A stretch of 64,000 bases of DNA from Deferribacteres bacterium (GTDB taxonomy: Bacteria > Zhuqueibacterota > Zhuqueibacteria > Zhuqueibacterales > Geothermadaptataceae), in contig JACKDF010000003.1 of the NCBI GenBank assembly GCA_020633655.1, positions 1 to 64,000 on the forward strand. The letters run 5' to 3'. This document shows, in pieces, positions 38,060 through 47,756 of the stretch. Position 1 is the first letter of the stretch; every line of letters starts with the position of its first letter. The position numbers were made by a program, and so were the translations under genes. The notes under the pieces were generated by a model. The model did no database searches, was not told the origin of the DNA, and was given only the letters and a program-made list of their open reading frames with translations.

Positions 38060-39115
38060 GTGGATAAATCAAGAAGAGAGATACTGAAAGGTTTCGTTGG
38101 TGCAACACTAATGGGTTTCACTGGTGAAACTTTGCGTGCTGCTGTACCCCCAACACCTTTAACTGAATCCCCAATCAACATCATTCTTCCCAGAGACTAT
38201 ACGCCACCCAACGACAATAATTCTTCTGGTTACAGCTATAAATTAGCACGAGCTGCCCTCGATTTTCTTGAAGAAAATTTTTCCAGGAGTTCGATGCCGA
38301 TCTGGAAACAGCCATTCCATAAAGTTGACATGGAAGTTCGTGTACGAAATATCGTTTACTGGATTCAATTAGCTGTCGAAGAATATCGCTCAATTTATCC
38401 GGTCGATCCAGCATGGGTGCTGGCGCAAATCATGCATGAGTCCTATTTTTATGAATTTTGCGTTTCATCTGCAGCAGCCGTTGGAATTTGCCAATTTGTT
38501 CGTCCAACAGCCCGTGAATATGATATGATTTGTGCCGGGGATTTACCCGAGCACGCAAGTAATCTGTATCGTAAATCCGATTTTATCGTGAAACTTGATG
38601 TTTATTATGAGCTTCGCCGAGAGAGACAGGAATACATTCGATCGCAAAGGCACCTGGAAAAAATGGAGATCGATGATGTTATGCGTCGGATTGCAGAAAA
38701 TGACCAAAGTATACAACAGGATGCTATTGAATGGAATGCTCATTTAATGAGAAAAACGGAGTACGATCAGCGGATTCGTGAGTCATTAGATCAGTATAGA
38801 GAATTTTTAACTGCAAATTTTGAAGGGCGCGATATATTTAAGGAAGATGACTTACGATTTCTACTTGGTTTTGATGAACGTGTAACATACAAAAAACCCA
38901 TATTTTCTATGGTGCAAATGTTGACGAAGAGTCTGCGTGCCCGGAATGGCAATATTATCACTGCTGCAGCGGGGTATAATGCCGGGCTTAGCCGAACACA
39001 AGCTCACGGGCCTTATAAACCATTCGGTCGAATTCCAAATTTTGATGAAACAGTAACCTACATCAGTAGAATACTCATCAATCATTATGAAATCGCCCGC
39101 CGCGTAAATAGTTAA
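38060..39115 (+). CDS. Tat-exported SLT-domain lytic transglycosylase with helical insertion
   Basis: 351 residues, GTG start. The N-terminus carries a twin-arginine-type signal (SRREILKGFVGATLMG, ending LRAAV). The SLT motifs are present but split. The catalytic Glu is in LAQIMHESYFYEF near residue 130 with AVGICQFVRPTAREY just after. Then about 150 residues of charged helical sequence intervene (YELRRERQEYIRSQRHLEKM onward). The last SLT motif, AAAGYNAGLSRTQAHG, comes near 313. It should cut peptidoglycan glycan strands. A Tat signal on a lytic transglycosylase and the long insertion are both unusual. It overlaps the convergent DUF4956 gene by four bases. Confidence 0.75.
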   Translation: MDKSRREILKGFVGATLMGFTGETLRAAVPPTPLTESPINIILPRDYTPPNDNNSSGYSYKLARAALDFLEENFSRSSMPIWKQPFHKVDMEVRVRNIVYWIQLAVEEYRSIYPVDPAWVLAQIMHESYFYEFCVSSAAAVGICQFVRPTAREYDMICAGDLPEHASNLYRKSDFIVKLDVYYELRRERQEYIRSQRHLEKMEIDDVMRRIAENDQSIQQDAIEWNAHLMRKTEYDQRIRESLDQYREFLTANFEGRDIFKEDDLRFLLGFDERVTYKKPIFSMVQMLTKSLRARNGNIITAAAGYNAGLSRTQAHGPYKPFGRIPNFDETVTYISRILINHYEIARRVNS

Positions 39116-39780
39116 GCGTCTCCTGATCCATCCTCCGATGAGTCGTCGGAAACATCCCCTTTATTGCTTTTCCCTCTTTGTTCGTAGTAAAACACTTTCA
39201 GATTAGCCGTATCACGTAAGAAATCGATTTTTTGCACATAAAATCTGTGAATATTCAACCCAGTTCGTTGACGCAAGTCATCCATTAATTTATCGTGATA
39301 ACCAGGTTTAATTAATTCTATTTTTTCATAAAGAACAGTCTTTCGAATTTCCTTTTTCAGGAAAAAGTTGGAATCGATAAACCATGTCAATACAAGAATA
39401 AATCCTGAAATTATGGACAGGCCTAATGGTGTGGTTTTAATGATGGCACATAACATGGCTATGGCAATCGAAACGAACAGATAGGTCATTTCTTTGATGG
39501 ATATCGATTCTGTACGATACCGCAACATGGAAAATATCGCGAAAAGTCCGAATGTCAATCCCATTGAAACTTCTACATTATGTAGAAAATAGGTGAGGGA
39601 GAACACTATAAAATTGAAGAGAAAATAACTGAAAACAAAGTCACTGTTTCTATATAAAGGGTAATATATAAATCTTACAAGAATTGTGATTACAACGAGG
39701 TCAATCACCATTCTGAAAAGAAAATCCCCTGAAATGATATTAGCTAATTGCATTTCCATTTTTTTTATTCCTGAGTTCAA
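39112..39780 (-). CDS. DUF4956 membrane protein (VTC partner)
   Basis: 222 residues with about four membrane helices in the first 140. The DUF4956 core is GLTFGLFAIFSMLRYRTESI followed by KEMTYLFVSIAIAML. A soluble tail ends in an acidic SDDSSEDGSGDA. Starts at 39759 or 39753 (MEMQLANI) would shorten the overlap with the upstream VTC gene. Genes of this family repeatedly sit next to bacterial VTC-domain proteins, as here, and may form the membrane part of a polyphosphate-making complex. That role is inferred from neighbourhood. Confidence 0.83.
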   Translation of the reverse strand: MNSGIKKMEMQLANIISGDFLFRMVIDLVVITILVRFIYYPLYRNSDFVFSYFLFNFIVFSLTYFLHNVEVSMGLTFGLFAIFSMLRYRTESISIKEMTYLFVSIAIAMLCAIIKTTPLGLSIISGFILVLTWFIDSNFFLKKEIRKTVLYEKIELIKPGYHDKLMDDLRQRTGLNIHRFYVQKIDFLRDTANLKVFYYEQRGKSNKGDVSDDSSEDGSGDA

Positions 39781-40618
39781 TCAAATTAAGTCCACGTATT
39801 TTCATCTTAAAACGATTTGTTTTTATCCGTTCTCCGGCGGTAATGCAACATCCTATACAATATTTGCTAAAAGACGTGGCATGTAACCGGTACTCACGCA
39901 TAACATCGAGAAAGCGTGAGGACGTGAGCGTTTTGGAGCGTTTAACCTCGGCGATAACCAGATTTTTCAAATACACTTTTTTGCCGGAAGAAGGATGCTG
40001 AAAGCGAACATCAAAATCTATTGTCACCCTTTCTTTTGAAGTTTTACTTGTAAATGTAATTCTCCGGTAAACCCCAAGTAAACTTGGTTGCAAATCCTGG
40101 TATTCTTTCGGTAGCCGTTGTTTAATGAAGATGTCTTCAACAGGAAGCATTGATTTGTACAATCCCTGGACTGAAATTCTTTCTTTAATGGTTCTTTTCT
40201 TGTTTGTCTTGAACTTGACTTCAAGGAAGGCTGCACCTGTTTCTTTATATCGCCGAAAACGGACTTTATATCGGTTTAATTTGCCATTATGGTGAGCGTG
40301 ATAGAAATTGAAATGGGCTGTATCCCAATAAACATTCTGATACGTGAAAATGCGATTCTCTTTAATCTCAAGAATATTGTAAAAATATTCCAGCTTCTTG
40401 ATGATTTGTGGCAATAAACTCACAGGAAATGTGAATTTAGTATCCACGCGATCCATTAAACTGATATGTTCAATTTCGTTCAGAGATATGGATTCAAAAT
40501 TATGTATTTTAGCGGCGAGAAAATGTGAGTTGGTTATCTTCTGGTCAAATGGCAGATGGACAACATCCGGATCTTCAACGAAATGTGAAGAAGCAAAATC
40601 GTTCTTCATATCTATCAT
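39740..40618 (-). CDS. VTC-domain polyphosphate polymerase-like protein
   Basis: 292 residues. The tunnel-fold signatures of the VTC domain are visible: DRVDTKFTFP, the basic strand RYKVRFRRYKETG, AAFLEVKFKTNKKRTIKERI with its Glu-x-Lys metal and phosphate ligands, YRRITFT, and late VIAEVKRSK. In yeast Vtc4 this fold makes inorganic polyphosphate from ATP. Bacterial copies are presumed to be similar. It overlaps the DUF4956 gene start by up to 41 bases on the same strand, which points to coupled translation. Confidence 0.83.
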   Translation of the reverse strand: MIDMKNDFASSHFVEDPDVVHLPFDQKITNSHFLAAKIHNFESISLNEIEHISLMDRVDTKFTFPVSLLPQIIKKLEYFYNILEIKENRIFTYQNVYWDTAHFNFYHAHHNGKLNRYKVRFRRYKETGAAFLEVKFKTNKKRTIKERISVQGLYKSMLPVEDIFIKQRLPKEYQDLQPSLLGVYRRITFTSKTSKERVTIDFDVRFQHPSSGKKVYLKNLVIAEVKRSKTLTSSRFLDVMREYRLHATSFSKYCIGCCITAGERIKTNRFKMKIRGLNLIELRNKKNGNAIS

Positions 40619-41179
40619 ACTTTATCTTTATTGCAAATTTAGCATTGTTATTTTATTTCTGTGCGCATGTAAAGACAGGATTAATACATTTTATAACACA
40701 GGTCTATACTTGATATAATAACAGTTCGCGAACACTTAATCAAATCTTTTATTTCTATTCACTAAAATGCGTTAAATTAGTCAGTTATAAAACGATCCGC
40801 TTCCGATAAATACTCATTTTTAATATTAGACGTGATATCATCAATAAACTTGCAGTTCATTTAGCTTGCCTGATAAATAAGCAGTGCGCATTATGTTGCA
40901 AGTCTCTTTCTCCTGGTAATTTTATGCTTAACGGAGGATTGAGTGTACAGTCTTTACAAGCAAATATGATCAATCGATACACTATGGAACCGTTTATCGG
41001 AATGTTGCGTTCCTTACTTTTGAAATCCTTGCAAAAGAAAAGCAAGTTTATTATGTTAAATTCATTTTAAACCTGATTTAATGACAATACTTTTTTTGAC
41101 GGATCTCAATATTACTGCACCTGTTTTTTACTGTAGATTCCAATTATAAAGACTATTCATCAGATTCAAATAGACTTCC
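40619..41179. other. Long intergenic region, nothing recognised
   Basis: 561 bases between divergently transcribed vtc and the galactokinase-like gene. It is AT-rich, without convincing ribosome-binding sites, tRNA, repeats or hairpin terminators. A 62-codon frame on the minus strand (41045-40857) is Cys-containing but resembles no family I know, and I do not call it. Promoters for both flanking genes must lie here. A TTGACG at 41096 lacks a matching -10. Confidence 0.3.
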
Positions 41180-43816
41180 ATGATTTCACAAAAACACGCT
41201 CTTGTATTTCTCGGATGCAATCCTCGATTTAAATACAAAACGCCCGCTGAAAAATTCGATGCAATTTTACGTACCATCCAGTACTGGAATGAACAGCACT
41301 ATTTGCTGAGCCTGGCTTCAGTTAATTTCCTTGTCGCTCCGGAGGCGGTGCCAGTTTTAACATCCGTTTCGGAAAAGATGGGCAGGGAAGTGCCGTGCTT
41401 CCTTTTGCCGTCGGTCGAAAATTATATTCCCGCTATTTCGAATATCGTGAAGAATATTCAAAATTCTGTTTCCAGCCACCATTTCATCGTGGTGAATTCC
41501 TCATACCCACCGAGGACAACAGATTTTGCCACTCTTTTTAAAAACAATGATCAGGAAAACAGAACTTTTTATTTTTTAAAAGGTGAAAAGTCTGAATTCA
41601 GCCAATATCCTCGTCTCGTCCACTCATTGACTGGTGAGCTCATTGGATCGGTTGAAAAAATCGTTGCGGGTCGTAGTCGTGCCCTGGCAGCATATTATGC
41701 TCATACTGACAAAGGAAAAGAACTGCCAGCAGAACGCGCTTTGAGTCTGGCAATTGACTTTTTAGGCACTAAAACAGCCGTAAAAGATACATTTCAAGAT
41801 TTGTATGATTTTCTGGAAAAGGGAAATGCCTTAAGTCGCAATCAGCTTGAAAAAAACTTCAATTCACAGGAACGAATAGTTCCGTTATTGAATGGTCAAA
41901 AAATGACTGGCGCAGAAATTGAAAAAACAGCCCTTGTCGATCTTGGCATTTATTTCACTTCATTCGAAATTCTTCAACAGACTCTCGGTGTTCTTTCTAA
42001 AATTCGACAAACAACCGAATATAGTCTCGATTTAATTGGGGCAGCAGCATCTATTGCGGGTTGTAAAATCGATGGGGTGCTTGTCGAATCTTTGCAAGGC
42101 GAACATCATGCGATTGATACAATTTATGCAAAACAGGCGCAAGATGCCCAGGCTGCGGAACTGGCCAATACCGAAAAATCCAATCAAAATGGGGCACACG
42201 AAAAAGCCACAATTACAAATGCTGGTGAAAATCGTTTACGAACATGGTTATTAGAAGCATATGGTACAGACAAACAATTATTGAAAGAAAAGTTTGAATA
42301 CTTTAGGGGCACATTCGATATTTTTGTTCAAAACTTTGGTTCAGGTGACATTAGTGTTGGACGGTCGGCCGCACCTGTTGCCATTTTAGGACGGCATTTA
42401 GAGAATTTCGGTGGGATGATAAACGCCGCCGCGATTAGTCGTGAATGCGTGGTTCTTATACGAAAAAACAGCAAGGGTTTTGTACATATTCGTAGTCCCC
42501 ATACCCGGCAATTCCCTTCGACTGATATAAATATTGCAGAAGTCGTGAAAGAGCTCAATGGCGCTCCTTCCTGGGAAGATGTTGCTCAAAATCCGGAAAT
42601 ACAGGAATTTGTTCTCAGTCAGCCGACCAGCTGGGTTAGCGCATTATTATCAACTCTTATTCGATCAACAAGTATTGAAAATTCTCCAGTTATTTCAGGA
42701 TATGATGTTCTTATTGCGCATAATTTCCCTGAGAATACTGGATTCAATATTGAGATTAACCTCATGTTTTCTTTTTTGGAAGCTTTGCTCGGCCAATTTG
42801 TAAAAAAAACGACTGATCAGCAAATGTTCGATTACGTGAGTGATATTTATCGTTACATGAACAAGAGTGTTCCGCAGCGTGAGATCACCACAATCGCCTG
42901 TGCAAAGGCAGGAAAAATTCTTCCAGTTCAGTTTTCGCCAATAGCAATCGCGCGACAAACGCAATTCCCGGATGCATGCCGGCTTTTGTTTTGCCATTCA
43001 GGCGTGACCAATGAACAGAACACAGATTTCGCAAAAATTACTGCACGACACAGTGAAAGTGTAAAAAGGGGCATACAATTTATTCAGGAAAAACATGCAC
43101 AAAATGGATTGAAAATAAAACATGTTCGTGACCTCATACCGAAGAAACTTGGTTTGACACTTGATGAATTCTATGAATTATTGCAACAAGTACCGGAACA
43201 TTTAACGGATGCCCATTTTCTTAATCATGCTGAAAACTTGAACAACACTGGCAACGAGCAAACAAAAACGATGGCACAACTTATCCCTGCCCGCAATATT
43301 TTGGTTTATATGATAGGTGAGTACAGTCGGTGCCGTGAATTGATCGCACGATTAAATTTAAGCGATATAAATGGTGCGGGCCGTCTCCTGCGTATATCTC
43401 ACGATGGTGAACGCGTTGCCGTACGCAAAAATGGCCGGCTGGAAAAATTTCGCCTGCAGTACACAGATGAACTTTTATCAGACTTGCAAAAAATTGCGGC
43501 ACAAAATCCCGAGTCGGTACCTGTTTACGAACAATCCGGTTCAGTCCAAACAAGTTCTCCCGAGATTGATGAGTTGGTTGATCTACTGCATTCCATCAAT
43601 GGTGTCCTGGGTGCACATATTTGGGGATACGGTGCTGCGGGTGGGGCCCTGGCTTTAGTTGAAAAAAGTGTTGTTGATATCTGTATTGAACGTCTTGAAA
43701 AAGAGTATTATCAGCCACGTGGCTTTGACAAGATGATTTTTAGCTCACGACCAGTTGCAGGATGCAGTAATATTCACTTCACTTCTAGTGAATTTAAAAC
43801 GCACATAAATGAATAA
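41180..43816 (+). CDS. Galactokinase-like GHMP-fold protein with degenerate kinase motifs
   Basis: 878 residues. Residues 1-390 match nothing I recognise. From about 395 the sequence follows galactokinase order. The sugar-binding motif appears as APVAILGRHLENFGG (398-412), where galactokinase has Glu-His-x-Asp and this has Arg-His-x-Glu. The ATP loop PxGxGLSSS is replaced by PENTGFNIEINLM (517-529). The catalytic-Asp segment reads VPQREITT (from 564). The C-terminal glycine motif is GAHIWGYGAAGGALALVE (about 812-829), followed by FSSRPVAGCSNI, as in galactokinases. It is therefore a likely pseudokinase or a kinase with altered chemistry. The next gene, a glutaminyl cyclase, starts two bases on. 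Confidence 0.6.
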   Translation: MISQKHALVFLGCNPRFKYKTPAEKFDAILRTIQYWNEQHYLLSLASVNFLVAPEAVPVLTSVSEKMGREVPCFLLPSVENYIPAISNIVKNIQNSVSSHHFIVVNSSYPPRTTDFATLFKNNDQENRTFYFLKGEKSEFSQYPRLVHSLTGELIGSVEKIVAGRSRALAAYYAHTDKGKELPAERALSLAIDFLGTKTAVKDTFQDLYDFLEKGNALSRNQLEKNFNSQERIVPLLNGQKMTGAEIEKTALVDLGIYFTSFEILQQTLGVLSKIRQTTEYSLDLIGAAASIAGCKIDGVLVESLQGEHHAIDTIYAKQAQDAQAAELANTEKSNQNGAHEKATITNAGENRLRTWLLEAYGTDKQLLKEKFEYFRGTFDIFVQNFGSGDISVGRSAAPVAILGRHLENFGGMINAAAISRECVVLIRKNSKGFVHIRSPHTRQFPSTDINIAEVVKELNGAPSWEDVAQNPEIQEFVLSQPTSWVSALLSTLIRSTSIENSPVISGYDVLIAHNFPENTGFNIEINLMFSFLEALLGQFVKKTTDQQMFDYVSDIYRYMNKSVPQREITTIACAKAGKILPVQFSPIAIARQTQFPDACRLLFCHSGVTNEQNTDFAKITARHSESVKRGIQFIQEKHAQNGLKIKHVRDLIPKKLGLTLDEFYELLQQVPEHLTDAHFLNHAENLNNTGNEQTKTMAQLIPARNILVYMIGEYSRCRELIARLNLSDINGAGRLLRISHDGERVAVRKNGRLEKFRLQYTDELLSDLQKIAAQNPESVPVYEQSGSVQTSSPEIDELVDLLHSINGVLGAHIWGYGAAGGALALVEKSVVDICIERLEKEYYQPRGFDKMIFSSRPVAGCSNIHFTSSEFKTHINE

Positions 43817-43818
43817 AA

Positions 43819-44667
43819 ATGAGAATTTTAGTAGCTTCATTTTTTAAATGCAAATTACTGTATAAATATTTTTTTCAAAAAAAATGGGCGTTAATTCTTC
43901 TCGCCATGTTCTTTTTCTTCATGGAAATGAAGTGTTCAAGAACGTCCCCAACAAACCCAGAAAAAGAAGTGGATGGAAAAGCCTGGCAGGTAGTAAAGAG
44001 CTTTCCACACGATACTTTAGCTTTTACCCAGGGATTGCTTGTCCGTGATGGATTTTTTTATGAAAGCACAGGTCTGTATGGAAAGTCAAGTTTGCGCAAA
44101 ATCAAAATATCGACGGGTGAAATTCTGCAAATTCAGTCATTGCCAGCGAATATATTCGCCGAGGGTCTTGCTTTCGATGGAATGAATTTTGTCCAGCTTA
44201 CCTGGCTTAATGGCATTGGTTATATCTATGAACCAGACTCGTTTTCCTTGAAGAATACCTTTGCTTATAAGCGGCAAGGATGGGGCATAACTTACGATGG
44301 CCATTTTTTAATAATGAGTGATGGTTCTGATTCTTTATTTTATTGGGATCCAATTTCTTTGATAGAAATAAAAGCCCTTGGAGTTACATTCGATGGTGTT
44401 CCAATTGAGCATCTAAATGAATTGGAATTTATCGACAACCAAATTTGGGCAAATATCTGGAAATCGGATTCTATAGCTATCATTAACCCCGGTGATGGTA
44501 TTGTTGCAACCTGGCTCGATATGAGTGGTATACTATCAGCCGGGGAAAGAACCGCAACAGCGGATGTAATGAATGGTATTGCGTGGGATGAAATAACCAA
44601 CGCAATTTTTATCACGGGTAAGTTGTGGCCAAAAGTCTATCAGATTCAATTGCCGGAATCACAATAG
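43819..44667 (+). CDS. Glutaminyl-peptide cyclotransferase, membrane-anchored
   Basis: 282 residues with a hydrophobic N-terminal segment and a Cys (MKCSRTS) that may be a lipoprotein site. The five-bladed glutamine cyclotransferase domain spans about 50-280. Signatures are SFPHDTLAFTQGLL, FYESTGLYGKSSLRKI, FAEGLAFDG, and late HLNELEFIDNQIWANIW and MNGIAWD. These include the Glu and Trp residues typical of the plant/bacterial type. It turns N-terminal Gln into pyroglutamate, giving exported proteins a blocked N-terminus. Five exported proteins in the window would have Gln as first mature residue, so they are candidate substrates. Confidence 0.88.
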   Translation: MRILVASFFKCKLLYKYFFQKKWALILLAMFFFFMEMKCSRTSPTNPEKEVDGKAWQVVKSFPHDTLAFTQGLLVRDGFFYESTGLYGKSSLRKIKISTGEILQIQSLPANIFAEGLAFDGMNFVQLTWLNGIGYIYEPDSFSLKNTFAYKRQGWGITYDGHFLIMSDGSDSLFYWDPISLIEIKALGVTFDGVPIEHLNELEFIDNQIWANIWKSDSIAIINPGDGIVATWLDMSGILSAGERTATADVMNGIAWDEITNAIFITGKLWPKVYQIQLPESQ

Positions 44668-44720
44668 AGATTTTTTAATAATTTATTGATTTTACAATCA
44701 TTAGAAGCGACCAATATCCA

Positions 44721-47700
44721 ATGAAAGCTAAAAACATACTTCGAAATTCTTTTTTTATTTCTCTTTTTTTAAGCCTGTTGGTTATAAGCTCAGCATATAG
44801 TCAACCTGGAAGTGACCGTCAGGAAATGCGCACATTTATCAGCGCGAAGGGAATGTATGATGACGGTTTATATCAATTAGCATCTGAGAAATTTACAGAT
44901 TTTGTTGATACTTATCCCCAGAGTTCCTATGCACCACAAGCTATATTTCTCTGTGCAGAGGCTAATTTCCATCAACATTTATTTGATCGTGCAGTCGATT
45001 ATTACCGTGCTTTATTGCAAAATTATTCAGCAATCGAACTCCGCGATCGTGCACAGTTCCGAATTGGGCAAGCACTTCATTATTCGCAAAAATACAGTCA
45101 GGCTATTAGTGCGCTTCGGACTGTAATTGAAAATTACCCACAATCTCCCCTCGTGGATCAGGCGCATTACTGGCTTGGCGAATCACTTTATCATGTTCAG
45201 GATTTTGACAATGCATTGCAGGAATATGCAATCGTCCTTGCGCGCTATCCGGAAAGCTCTGTTGTGGACTATGCGCTCTACTCAGCCGCCTGGATTTATG
45301 AACAACGCAAAGATTATGAGCGTGCCAAAGCAGCTTACAGGAAACTGTTAAACGATCATCCCCAGAGCTCGTTGCGTCCCCAGGCTGAATTCCACCTTGC
45401 TTTTTGCTTTTATGGCCTGAAAGACTATAATAATGCCCTGCAAAAGTTACAGCAAGCTAGTGCTGATAATCCAGATTCAGAACTGATTTTACAGGCTAAC
45501 TTTCTTGTAGCCGAATGTTATTTTAAAACATCCCGTTTTAAAGCCGCAAGTGACGCTTATCAAGTTGTAATTAATACCGGAAACAATCGCTTTGTTGATG
45601 ATGCTCTTTATGGTGCAGGCTGGTCAGCTATCGAACAAAAAGACTTTTCCGCTGCGGTAACATTGTTTGATCAGCTCATTCAAACGTATCCAGAAAGCGA
45701 ACTTTTGCCTTCAGCATGGTTCCAACGGGGAAAAGCTTTTCTGAGTTTGAGACAAAATCAGGAAGCGCGACGGTCTTTTGAAAAAGTACGAATCGATTAC
45801 CCAGCTTCATCAGAAGCAGGACCTGCAATTTTTGAAATCGGGGCATTGTCATTTGCTGAAAAAAAATACAGTAATGCACTGAACCTATTTACAAGTATTT
45901 TAGATAATTACACAAATTCAACGGTGGCCGTAGATGCCGCATTTATGTCCGGTGAATGCTTGTTTGCCGAGCAAAAATATTCCTCGGCTGAAGACTATTA
46001 TAGAAAAGTCGTTGAAAATTATCCGGCATCCGATTTAACTCCCAGAGCACTTCTAAAATTAGGACGTTCCCGCTTCCAGCAAGAAAATTATGTGGCTTCC
46101 TTAGCTGCGTTTAAGCAATTACTTTCTGAATATCCTACCCATGAACTGGCAGCGGCGGCCCAGTATTGGATTGGAGAAAGCTATTTTAAGTCCGGTGATG
46201 CCATGAGCGCCGAAAAAGCATATACACGTGTTGTGCAGGAATGGCCCAAAAGTGAATATGCAACAAAAGCACGGTATGGCCAGGGATGGTCGCGTTTGCA
46301 ACAAAATCAGTATCAGGAAGCAGCTTCGTCGTTTCTCATGGCAGCGGATAACGATGCCAGCACAGAGGTGAATACCGATGCACTCCTTCGTGCAGGCGAT
46401 GCATTTTATAACATGAAACAATACGATAAAGCAGAAGCATCCTATAAACGCGCTCTGACAGGTGCCAAACGAGGTGAAGATAAGGCTGAAGCGATTTTTC
46501 AAATTGGAATGTGTACTTTTCGTAGCGGTAAATTAAACGAGTCAATCGAAGCATTTACACAAGTCACGCAATATTATGCGACTTCAAAATATACGAATAA
46601 TGCTTTGTACATGATTGGAAGGTGCTACTTTCGCAAAAATGATTATGCGGCAGCTCGACGTTCATTTCAGGATGTCCTCAACCGGCCGATGCAAAATGAT
46701 TATATTGATGACGCACGCTATGCAATTGGTGATGCGTGGTATAACGAAGGGAACTATGAAAAAGCGATAAGTGCTTATAAAGAATTGATTGATCGACACC
46801 CGGACAGCGAATTTGTGGATGATGCCGTGAGTGGAATTCAGTACTGCTTGTTGCAACAGCAAAAATACGATGAAGCCCTTTCTTTTTCGGATGCATATAT
46901 CGCACGGAACCCGGGCAGCGAAATGGCGGCCGATCTGCAATTCAAAAAAGCAGAATTGTTGTATAACCTGCATAAGTTTCCCGAAGCTGCAAAAGAATAC
47001 TATAATCTGTTCCAAAACTACCCGCAGCGTTCGGCAGCACGTTCAGCCTGGTTTTGGGTCGGGAACTCCTATTTGGAAATGGCCGATACTGTTCGGGCTA
47101 TTACCGCTTATGAACGACAAGCCAATGAATTTCCCGATGCGGCAGATTCACCGCAAGCGCTTTTGGATGCGGGTAAATTGCAAGTTGCGAAAAAGAATTT
47201 TAACCAGGGAGCAGATGACTTCCAGAAAGTTATCAATGCCTATCGAAATCAGGTTTTTGCAGGGCAGGCAGAGATTGAATTAGGAAATTTGTATTTGCAA
47301 CAAGACAAATACACACAGGCACAATCGCATTTTGCGGCAGTTAAAAACAAATATTCCGCAAAAACGCTTCTCGCAGGAGCAGAACTCGGGCTTGGAAATA
47401 GCGCATTTCAACAAAAAGATTACCTAAAAGCAAAGCAATACTATCAAAAGGTGACGGAACTGACAACGGATGAGATGGCTGCAGAAGCGCAGTATTTTGT
47501 GGGTGAAATTCTCGCATCACAAAAAAACTATAAAGAAGCCATCATCGAATTCCTTAATGTGAAATATCTTTATGGTAGTCAAACAAAATGGGTTTTAAAA
47601 GGAGTCTTTCGCGCCGCCAATTGCCAGGAAGAAATGGAACGATATGGTGATGCACGAAAGTTATACCAATCGATCCTTGATAATTATTCTGATCAAATTT

Positions 47701-47747
47701 TTAAAGATAAAGCAATGGAACGTCTTGAAGCGCTGAAAGGAAAATAA
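44721..47747 (+). CDS. Large periplasmic TPR repeat protein
   Basis: 1008 residues. The signal peptide ends SSAYS with Gln at +1. The whole mature chain is tetratricopeptide-like repeats of about 36-38 residues, perhaps 25 copies, with patterns such as DQAHYWLGESLYHVQDFDNA and RARYGQGWSRLQQNQYQEAA-like helices. Many repeats have the YfgC/YbgF and BamD style of alternating YP-x-S ends. It probably scaffolds an envelope complex. A barrel gene follows nine bases later, then exbB and exbD, on the same strand. Confidence 0.85.
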   Translation: MKAKNILRNSFFISLFLSLLVISSAYSQPGSDRQEMRTFISAKGMYDDGLYQLASEKFTDFVDTYPQSSYAPQAIFLCAEANFHQHLFDRAVDYYRALLQNYSAIELRDRAQFRIGQALHYSQKYSQAISALRTVIENYPQSPLVDQAHYWLGESLYHVQDFDNALQEYAIVLARYPESSVVDYALYSAAWIYEQRKDYERAKAAYRKLLNDHPQSSLRPQAEFHLAFCFYGLKDYNNALQKLQQASADNPDSELILQANFLVAECYFKTSRFKAASDAYQVVINTGNNRFVDDALYGAGWSAIEQKDFSAAVTLFDQLIQTYPESELLPSAWFQRGKAFLSLRQNQEARRSFEKVRIDYPASSEAGPAIFEIGALSFAEKKYSNALNLFTSILDNYTNSTVAVDAAFMSGECLFAEQKYSSAEDYYRKVVENYPASDLTPRALLKLGRSRFQQENYVASLAAFKQLLSEYPTHELAAAAQYWIGESYFKSGDAMSAEKAYTRVVQEWPKSEYATKARYGQGWSRLQQNQYQEAASSFLMAADNDASTEVNTDALLRAGDAFYNMKQYDKAEASYKRALTGAKRGEDKAEAIFQIGMCTFRSGKLNESIEAFTQVTQYYATSKYTNNALYMIGRCYFRKNDYAAARRSFQDVLNRPMQNDYIDDARYAIGDAWYNEGNYEKAISAYKELIDRHPDSEFVDDAVSGIQYCLLQQQKYDEALSFSDAYIARNPGSEMAADLQFKKAELLYNLHKFPEAAKEYYNLFQNYPQRSAARSAWFWVGNSYLEMADTVRAITAYERQANEFPDAADSPQALLDAGKLQVAKKNFNQGADDFQKVINAYRNQVFAGQAEIELGNLYLQQDKYTQAQSHFAAVKNKYSAKTLLAGAELGLGNSAFQQKDYLKAKQYYQKVTELTTDEMAAEAQYFVGEILASQKNYKEAIIEFLNVKYLYGSQTKWVLKGVFRAANCQEEMERYGDARKLYQSILDNYSDQIFKDKAMERLEALKGK

Positions 47748-47756
47748 CGAGTAAAT

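Noticed and set aside
40857..41045. 62-codon Cys-containing frame on the minus strand in the long gap before 41180
   Set aside because: No ribosome-binding site, no recognisable family and odd composition. Probably non-coding.
41180..43816. Calling the 878-residue protein a functional galactokinase
   Set aside because: The ATP loop, sugar motif and catalytic Asp region all depart from consensus, and no other Leloir-pathway gene is nearby.
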